Assembly: GCF_000494755.1 (NCBI RefSeq)
Contig: NC_022657.1
Coordinates: forward strand, 445,501 to 509,500
Source: Amorphoplanes friuliensis DSM 7358
Lineage (GTDB): Bacteria > Actinomycetota > Actinomycetes > Mycobacteriales > Micromonosporaceae
DNA: 64,000 nucleotides
Direction of reading: 5' to 3'
Part shown: positions 60,073-64,000 of the stretch, one piece after another
Position numbering within the stretch: position 1 is the first letter of the stretch
Layout of the letters: each line of letters starts with the position of its first letter
Made by a program: the position numbers and the translations under genes
The notes under the pieces: model-generated
What the model was told of the DNA's origin: nothing
What the model saw: only the letters and a program-made list of their open reading frames with translations
The model's database searches: none

Positions 60073-60221
60073 GCGCCGAGGTCGCCGGCCAGGTAGGGAT
60101 GCGACGGTCGGTGCCGCCGGCCGCCCCCGCGGACAGCTCCGCGCGCACCCGGGCGCCGGCCTCGGATCCTTCGATCCGGGCCGCCGCGATCGCACCGGCC
60201 CAGCGGACGACGGCCCGCTCG

Positions 60222-60629
60222 TCAGGCGGTGGGGAGTCCCGCTTCCTGCCAGGCTTTGAAGCCGCCGTCGAGGTCGGTGGCGCGGAGCAGGCCGAGGTCC
60301 TGCAGGGCGGCCGCGGCCAGGCTGCTCGTGTATCCCTCCTGGCAGGTCACGATCACCTCGAGGTCGTACCGGGTGAAGGAGAGGCGGGCGTCGCTGCGGG
60401 GATCGAGGCGCCATTCGAGGACGTTGCGTTCGATGACGATCGCGCCGGGGATCTCGCCGTGTTCGGCACGCTGGGCGGCCGGGCGGATGTCGACCAGGAC
60501 CGCGCCGCGGGCCAGGGCACGGTACGTCTCGTGGGGGCCGACGCGGGTGAGGCGGGCGCGCGCGGCGGACAGCAGCTGGTCGATGCCCTGGGAGCCTTCG
60601 GGTGCGGTGGGCAGCAGTGTCGTGGTCAC
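60222..60629 (-). CDS. Rhodanese-domain sulfurtransferase
   Basis: A 135-residue single rhodanese domain. The active-site Cys is in VTCQEGYTS near residue 100, with VLVDIRPAAQRAEHGEIPGA (in parts) earlier. Family members move sulfane sulfur to cyanide or thiols. Its GTG start overlaps the stop codon of cysteine dioxygenase (GTGA), so it probably handles sulfur from cysteine breakdown. Start GTG 60629 is set by that overlap. Confidence 0.87.
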   Translation of the reverse strand: MTTTLLPTAPEGSQGIDQLLSAARARLTRVGPHETYRALARGAVLVDIRPAAQRAEHGEIPGAIVIERNVLEWRLDPRSDARLSFTRYDLEVIVTCQEGYTSSLAAAALQDLGLLRATDLDGGFKAWQEAGLPTA

Positions 60630-61099
60630 CACTGGGCCCCCGCCCGCTCGACGGTCACGACGTCCAGGCCGGCGGCGCCGATGCGGTACCGGGTCATGGT
60701 GCTCAGGGCCGGCCCGTACGCGTGGATGCTGATCGCGGGGCGGTTCGAGCGGTTCGTGATGCGGTGGATGTGCCGGGTGCCGAAGCGGCGGCCGGCGCCC
60801 TCGCCCAGCTCGCGGGCGGTGATCCGGGGGAGTCCGTCGGGGCTGGTCGCGACGGTGTCCTCGGTCAGGGTGCCGGAGTGGATGTAGAACGCGCCGGCCG
60901 AGCCGCCGTGGTCGTGCAGGTCGGTGCCCTGGCCCGGGAGCCAGGTCAGCAGCCACACCTCGTGGTCGGGCTCCTGCGCCAGGCGGTGGTACCAGCGGTC
61001 GGCGGCGTTGTACCGGGGTGCGACCGGCCAGGAGTCCGGATCGGCGGCATACCGGGTGGCCGTGGCGAGATGGTCGAGGCGGATGTCGACGACGGTCAC
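60626..61099 (-). CDS. Cysteine dioxygenase family enzyme
   Basis: A 157-residue cupin. The iron ligands are His residues in TDLHDHGGSAGAFYI and the third His in TRHIHRITN. YIHSGTL and the following Glu form the first cupin motif. This fits bacterial cysteine dioxygenase, which makes cysteine sulfinate. GAGGAGC lies before GTG 61099. The rhodanese gene is translationally coupled downstream. An inverted repeat, CCTAT-N7-ATAGG, sits in the promoter about 27-43 bp before the start. Confidence 0.87.
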   Translation of the reverse strand: MTVVDIRLDHLATATRYAADPDSWPVAPRYNAADRWYHRLAQEPDHEVWLLTWLPGQGTDLHDHGGSAGAFYIHSGTLTEDTVATSPDGLPRITARELGEGAGRRFGTRHIHRITNRSNRPAISIHAYGPALSTMTRYRIGAAGLDVVTVERAGAQW

Positions 61100-61125
61100 T
61101 GCTGCTCCTCGCTTTGCATATATTG

Positions 61126-61142
61126 CCTATCAGTTCTATAGG
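61126..61142 (-). promoter_or_regulatory. Inverted repeat in the cysteine dioxygenase promoter
   Basis: CCTAT (61126-61130), 7 bp, ATAGG (61138-61142) in an AT-rich stretch (61112-61150) that contrasts with the GC-rich neighbourhood. Rrf2/CymR-type sulfur regulators bind comparable sites, but no such regulator is in the window. Confidence 0.45.
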
Positions 61143-61389
61143 TTTACAGCCACAGTACGGCCGGGAGCGGACGACGCGCGGAGAGAACCTGGAAACCGGC
61201 GCTCAGGCCGGTGGAATTACCCGAAGGGGGCGCAGAAAGCGCAGATCAGCGGGGACAGCGCGCGCTGGCGCAGCGCGCCAGGTCGATGACCCGGCGGGCT
61301 GTGAGAGGGATGCCCTGCCGCTGCATGCGCCCATCGTCGTCGGGCCGGACGGGCAAAATCAAACGTGTACCAACATGCGGGAACGGCGA

Positions 61390-62943
61390 TCAGGAGAGGC
61401 TGGCGAGGATCAGTTCGAGGTACGCCTCGTTGCTCGTCCAGTCCTGGTCCCGGGTCGTCCACTGCACCAGGTACGTGCGGTCCGGAGCCATCGACAGCAG
61501 GACCCGGCGCTCGTGGCGGCGTACGGGCTCGCCGGGCGGCTGCCAGGTGAACTCCCAGTCGGCGCCGCCCTGCTTCTGTGTCAGTGTCGTCATGGCAACG
61601 CGGGTGTACCCGGGCAGCGAGCGTTCGGTCAGTGCCGTCTGCTCCTGGTCCTGCCAGTAGGCCAGTGCTGTGCCGGTGAGCCGGGCCGTGGCGTCGACGC
61701 GGAACGAGCGGCTGCCACCCGGGTCGCGGAAGCAGGCGGTCGTACCGTCCTGTGACCGGGTCCAGCCCTGCGGCACCGCGACGTCGAAGCCGTTCGGGTC
61801 GGAGTGCCAGAGCCAGCCGGCCGGTACGGCGTACCCCCGGTTGTCGGTCGTGCCGGAGACGGCCTGGCCTCCCGCGGCGCAGACCGCGGCCATCGCCGAG
61901 ACCGCGTCGGCGCTCGGGGTGGTGCCCGGGAAGGAGCCGGGCCGCACGTCGAGCGCCAAGGCCGTGCCGGTGGTGCCGACGAGCAGGACGGCCGCGGCCA
62001 GGAGAGCGATCTTGGTGCTGCGGGCGATCCGGCGCCGTGCGGGCCGGGCCGGGATGGACCGGCCCAGCGCGGAGGCGATGGCGGCCGCGGTGCCCGGCCG
62101 CGGGATGTGCATCGGGAAGACCCCGACCGCGCGGTCGGCCACGCGCCGCAACCGGTCCTCGGCGTCCTCGGCCGTCATCCGCTTCGCGGGATCCTTCACC
62201 AGGAGACCGTCGATGATCGGGGTGAGCGGTCCGGGATGCTGGGCGCCGTCCGGACGCTCCTGCTTGGTCAGTGCGGTCAGCGAAGCCGTCGCCGTGCCGC
62301 GCTGGAACGGCGCCCGGCCCTCGACGGCGGCGTAGAGCATCGCGCCGAAGGACCAGAGGTCGGAGGCGGGGCTGGACTCGACACCGCTCAGGCGCTCGGG
62401 TGCGACGAAGTGCGGGGAGCCGAGCAGGGGCTCGGGTCCCTGGTCGATGCCCTCGAGCTTGGCCAGGCCGAAGTCCGTCAGAACGACCCGGCCGTCCGTG
62501 GCCAGGAGAACGTTGTGCGGCTTGACGTCGCGGTGCAGCACTCCGGCGGCGTGGGCCACGCGCAGGGCGCCGAGGACGTTCAGGCCGATGCGGGCGACCT
62601 CGCGGTGCGGCAGCGGGCCGTTCTCGCGGACGACGTCCTGCAGCGAGCGCGATTCGACGTACTCCATGACGATCCAGGAGCGGTCGGGGCGCCACACCAC
62701 GTCGAAGACGCCGACGACTCCGGGGTGGTCGAGCCGGGCGGTGGCCCGCGCTTCGCGCATCGTGGTGAGCTGGAGGTCGAGCAGCTCGGACGTGCTGACG
62801 TCGGTGGGCGTACCGATCTCCTTGACAGCGACGCGGCGGCGCAGCAACTCGTCATCGGCGAGCCAGACCCGCCCCATGCCGCCGGCGCCGATCACTTCGA
62901 GCAGCCGGTAGCGGCCGCCGACCAGATCCTGCGCTGCGTTCAT
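61390..62943 (-). CDS. Membrane-anchored serine/threonine protein kinase
   Basis: A 517-residue PknB-type Hanks kinase. The glycine loop is IGAGGMGRVW, the catalytic lysine Lys41, HRD at residues 137-139 (HRDVKPHN) and DFG at 157-159, so it should be active. The kinase domain ends near residue 275. A single membrane helix lies near residues 310-332 and an exported domain of about 180 residues follows, without PASTA repeats, so the ligand is unknown. The gene's neighbours (cysteine dioxygenase, GT4) do not suggest a pathway. Confidence 0.9.
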   Translation of the reverse strand: MNAAQDLVGGRYRLLEVIGAGGMGRVWLADDELLRRRVAVKEIGTPTDVSTSELLDLQLTTMREARATARLDHPGVVGVFDVVWRPDRSWIVMEYVESRSLQDVVRENGPLPHREVARIGLNVLGALRVAHAAGVLHRDVKPHNVLLATDGRVVLTDFGLAKLEGIDQGPEPLLGSPHFVAPERLSGVESSPASDLWSFGAMLYAAVEGRAPFQRGTATASLTALTKQERPDGAQHPGPLTPIIDGLLVKDPAKRMTAEDAEDRLRRVADRAVGVFPMHIPRPGTAAAIASALGRSIPARPARRRIARSTKIALLAAAVLLVGTTGTALALDVRPGSFPGTTPSADAVSAMAAVCAAGGQAVSGTTDNRGYAVPAGWLWHSDPNGFDVAVPQGWTRSQDGTTACFRDPGGSRSFRVDATARLTGTALAYWQDQEQTALTERSLPGYTRVAMTTLTQKQGGADWEFTWQPPGEPVRRHERRVLLSMAPDRTYLVQWTTRDQDWTSNEAYLELILASLS

Positions 62944-63016
62944 ACGGGGGGATTCGGCGCCGTGGATGCCGCGGATGGGCCAGGATCGTTTTATGGTCGT
63001 TGCTAGGTTGGCGCGC

Positions 63017-64000
63017 GTGAAGATCCGGTATCTCCTCCATAACGCTTACGGCACCGGCGGAACGATTCGAACCGTGGTGAATCAGGCTAATTCGCTCTGC
63101 GCCGACCACGACGTCGAGATCGCCAGCGTGTACCGCAGCGCCGAAGTGCCGATCTTCGCCGTCGATCCCCGGGTGCGCCTGGTGCCGCTGACGAACCTGC
63201 GCGGGGACGGCCGGGTGTGGACCGATCCGCCCGAGCGCAAGCGCCGCCGCCTGCCGCACAAGACACGCCGGTTCGCCAACCGCCTGCCGCACGGCAACGA
63301 CTTCCGCTACAAGCGCTGGGACCCGCTGGTCGACCTGGCGATCCTGCGGTACCTCTGGGCGGCGAAGGACGGTGTGCTGGTCACCACGCGCCCGGGGCTC
63401 AACCTCTTCTCCGCGTGGTTCGCGCCGCGGCGGCTGGTCCGGGTCGCCCAGGACCACATGAACTTCGACCACTACAAGCCTGCGCTGCGCGCGGCGATCC
63501 TGAAGGCGTACCCGAGGCTCGACGCCGTGGCGGTGCTGACCGAGCACGACCGGGAGACCTACCGCGCCGGGCTCGACGGCACCGGCGTACGCCTCGAGCG
63601 GATCCCCAACGGCATCCCGCCCTGGCCGCTGCCGCCCGCCGAGCTGACGTCGAAGGTGCTCGTCGCCGCCGGCCGCCTCGTCCCGCAGAAGGGCTTCGAC
63701 CTGCTGATCGACGCCTTCGCCCGCGTGCACGCGAAGCACCCGGACTGGCAACTGCGCATCTTCGGTACGGGCGCGAAGCACAAGCGCCTGGCCGCGCAGA
63801 TCGACGAACTCGGTCTCGAGGGCGGTGTGGAGCTCCGCGGCCTCGACAAGCGGCTGGACGAGCAGCTGTCGCAGGCGTCGATCTACGTGCTCAGCTCCCG
63901 CTTCGAGGGGCTGCCGATGGTGCTGCTCGAGGCGGCCGCCGCCGGGGTGCCCGCGGTGGCGTTCGACTGCCCGACCGGTCCGGCCGAGGTCATCGCGGAC
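63017..64000 (+). CDS. GT4-family glycosyltransferase, C-terminus beyond window
   Basis: The first 328 residues are present; the gene runs off the right edge. It opens KIRYLLHNAYGTGGTIRTVVNQ, with the GGT-type donor-side glycine loop of GT-B enzymes. LVAAGRLVPQKGFDLLIDAF and RIFGTGAKHKRL begin the C-terminal Rossmann domain, and SSRFEGLPMVLLEAAAAGVP carries the E-x7-E motif. The family makes many cell-wall and lipid-linked glycans; the sugar is unknown. TAGGTT ends 7 nt before GTG 63017 (leaderless pattern); ATG 62993 is the in-frame alternative. Confidence 0.87.
   Translation, partial: MKIRYLLHNAYGTGGTIRTVVNQANSLCADHDVEIASVYRSAEVPIFAVDPRVRLVPLTNLRGDGRVWTDPPERKRRRLPHKTRRFANRLPHGNDFRYKRWDPLVDLAILRYLWAAKDGVLVTTRPGLNLFSAWFAPRRLVRVAQDHMNFDHYKPALRAAILKAYPRLDAVAVLTEHDRETYRAGLDGTGVRLERIPNGIPPWPLPPAELTSKVLVAAGRLVPQKGFDLLIDAFARVHAKHPDWQLRIFGTGAKHKRLAAQIDELGLEGGVELRGLDKRLDEQLSQASIYVLSSRFEGLPMVLLEAAAAGVPAVAFDCPTGPAEVIAD

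Noticed and set aside
1-64000. Secondary-metabolite gene cluster, prophage or insertion sequence
   Set aside because: I found no PKS, NRPS, terpene, RiPP, integrase, transposase or phage structural genes.
1-64000. tRNA or rRNA genes
   Set aside because: No T-loop GGTTCRA with matching acceptor stems and no rRNA-like conserved words were seen on either strand; a covariance scan was not possible.

Overview
The window is high-GC actinobacterial chromosome. SepH, a futalosine-pathway menaquinone pair, SigE-family and SigL-type sigma factors, many GTG starts, ATGA/GTGA gene junctions and a strong GC3 bias (which opens very long antisense frames) point to Micromonosporaceae; Actinoplanes or a close relative is my inference. 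I see no tRNA, rRNA, insertion sequence, prophage or CRISPR array. The left third looks like core chromosome. From memory, its order (helicase-associated protein, cold-shock protein, MFS, DUF3027, DUF2530, MarR, SepH, SerC, citrate synthase 2) resembles the Rv0862c to Rv0889c stretch of Mycobacterium tuberculosis.

Region by region. 1-2.1 kb: helicase-associated protein (cut by the window edge), a small protein, a HAD phosphatase and a cold-shock protein. 2.1-5.6 kb: an MFS-mqnB-mqnD operon for menaquinone. 5.7-10.4 kb: DUF3027, DUF2530, a purine permease and a MarR/MFS pair. 10.4-13.7 kb: a PLP lyase, an eight-copy repeat array with a period near 46 bp, and a divergent GntR/CynX pair whose shared palindrome holds both -10 boxes. 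13.7-18.5 kb: ThpR, SepH, a SigE-family sigma factor with a membrane partner, and a GNAT enzyme. 18.5-28.4 kb: aminotransferase, SerC, CitA, PdxH, MFS, aldose epimerase, nitroreductase, glutaryl-CoA-dehydrogenase-like enzyme, DUF4230 and PspC proteins.

28.6-46 kb is rich in cell-envelope genes: a CDP-alcohol phosphatidyltransferase overlapping a GT2/TagF-type polymerase, an unaccompanied sugar-ABC ATPase, an RsbW-like kinase, a beta-phosphoglucomutase/GH65 phosphorylase pair, two divergent paralogous secreted putative peptidases each behind its own c-di-AMP (ydaO) riboswitch, a TagGH-like polymer exporter, a TetR regulator and a PAS-GGDEF-EAL protein. 46-64 kb holds a GH76 enzyme, PnuC plus NadR for NAD salvage, a DODA-type dioxygenase, a TPR-GGDEF protein, two SipW/TasA-type surface proteins (one with LamG), a DUF1996 protein, a SigL/RslA-type sigma/anti-sigma pair sharing mirror-image promoters with a divergent lipoprotein, a PPOX/TetR pair, cysteine dioxygenase plus rhodanese, a Ser/Thr kinase and a GT4 enzyme cut by the window end.

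The strongest regulatory signals are the twin riboswitches, the mirror SigL-type promoters, the palindromic repeat array and a recurrent leaderless-promoter pattern (TAnnnT 6-8 nt before the start codon at about a dozen genes).
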